In this document: one piece after another, positions 14,171-14,388 of the stretch | How positions within the stretch are numbered: the first letter of the stretch is position 1 | Layout: every line of letters starts with the position of its first letter | Assembly: GCA_025362165.1 (NCBI GenBank) | Contig: JANYHY010000877.1 | Location: 1 to 14,388 of the forward strand | Source of the DNA: Myxococcales bacterium | Lineage (GTDB): Bacteria; Myxococcota_A; Polyangia; Polyangiales; Polyangiaceae | Reading direction: 5' to 3' | Length of the DNA: 14,388 bases | The notes under the pieces: generated by a model | Told to the model about the DNA's origin: nothing | What the model saw: the letters and a program-made list of their open reading frames with translations, nothing else | Database searches by the model: none | Made by a program: the position numbers and the translations under genes

Positions 14171-14388
14171 CTACTTGGTCGTGGTGCCGTCTGGCGTCAC
14201 CGCGAAGCGGAACCACGAGTCCGCGTTGCCGGTCGTCATGTCGATGCCGTCCACTTGAATCGACTTGTCCGCGCGCTGCGTGACGAGCCCATATCCGTAG
14301 TAGCCGCTCGTGAGCGGAGCGCCTCCGTTGCCGAAGATCACCTCTCGCGAGCCCTTCGTGTGCCATACCGTGTGCGTGTGGCCGACGA
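14171..14388 (-). CDS. Calcineurin-like metallophosphoesterase, C-terminal fragment (5' part off window)
   Basis: 71 residues are visible before the TAG at 14171-14173. The fragment opens with VGHTHTVWHTKG, where GHTH is the last metal-binding motif (GHxH) of calcineurin-like phosphoesterases. Then come VIFGNGGAPLTSGYYGYG, typical of the segment after that motif, and a C-terminal beta-rich tail (IQVDGIDMTTGNADSWFRF, ending PDGTTTK). Without the upstream metal sites the substrate cannot be named; secreted phosphatases of purple-acid or 3',5'-cAMP phosphodiesterase type are candidates. The 144-bp gap to the CAP gene shows no clear terminator. Confidence 0.65.
   Translation of the reverse strand, partial: VGHTHTVWHTKGSREVIFGNGGAPLTSGYYGYGLVTQRADKSIQVDGIDMTTGNADSWFRFAVTPDGTTTK

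Noticed and set aside
1..14388. tRNA, rRNA, CRISPR, insertion sequences or phage genes
   Set aside because: Reading both strands showed no cloverleaf-like gene, no regularly spaced repeats, no transposase or integrase motifs; the window is densely filled by the listed genes.

Overview
The window looks like a piece of a myxobacterial chromosome (Myxococcota, probably Polyangiales/Sandaracinaceae-like). The evidence is very high GC, strong third-position G/C bias, short intergenic gaps, GTG starts, and many lipoproteins whose lipobox is followed by an Asp/Ser/Ala/Pro-rich linker. This assignment is inference from style; there is no rRNA or marker gene. No tRNA, rRNA, CRISPR array, insertion sequence or phage gene was seen, and no gap between genes exceeds about 150 bases.

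Layout. (1) 1-3775, minus strand: a tight three-gene unit of Cys-rich lipoprotein, outer-membrane beta-barrel protein, and a Pls/PosA-type nonribosomal peptide synthetase (A-T-membrane-hexapeptide architecture) that runs off the left edge. Its ten-residue adenylation pocket, read by hand, resembles a lysine code, and the best known member of this family is the epsilon-poly-L-lysine synthetase. (2) 3909-5290, plus strand: a zinc-ribbon plus PQQ-like beta-propeller protein interrupted by an apparent one-base frameshift near 4697-4705. (3) 5265-7047, minus strand: a cytochrome P450 preceded by a small membrane-anchored c-type cytochrome. (4) 7200-9120, plus strand: an HEIGH metallopeptidase-like lipoprotein and an F5/8-type C (discoidin-like) lipoprotein. 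The second is preceded by two matching palindromes 48 bp apart, likely operators. (5) 9122-13294, minus strand: a four-gene operon of NAD(P)-dependent 3-beta-HSD/epimerase-like reductase, Rieske oxygenase, geranylgeranyl-reductase-like flavoprotein and exodeoxyribonuclease III. The first three are joined by 4-nt start/stop overlaps. (6) 13355-14388, minus strand: a CAP-domain lipoprotein and the C-terminal end of a metallophosphoesterase.

How the genes may work together. The Rieske/reductase pair resembles in type the bacterial sterol C-4 demethylation pair (SdmA/SdmB), and the linked flavoprotein belongs to a family that saturates isoprenoid double bonds, so the operon may tailor a sterol or other polycyclic isoprenoid. 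The left unit may make and display a small cationic peptide or polymer. Both are hypotheses. The most interesting items are the lysine-like Pls synthetase unit, the Rieske-reductase-flavoprotein operon and the paired palindromes.
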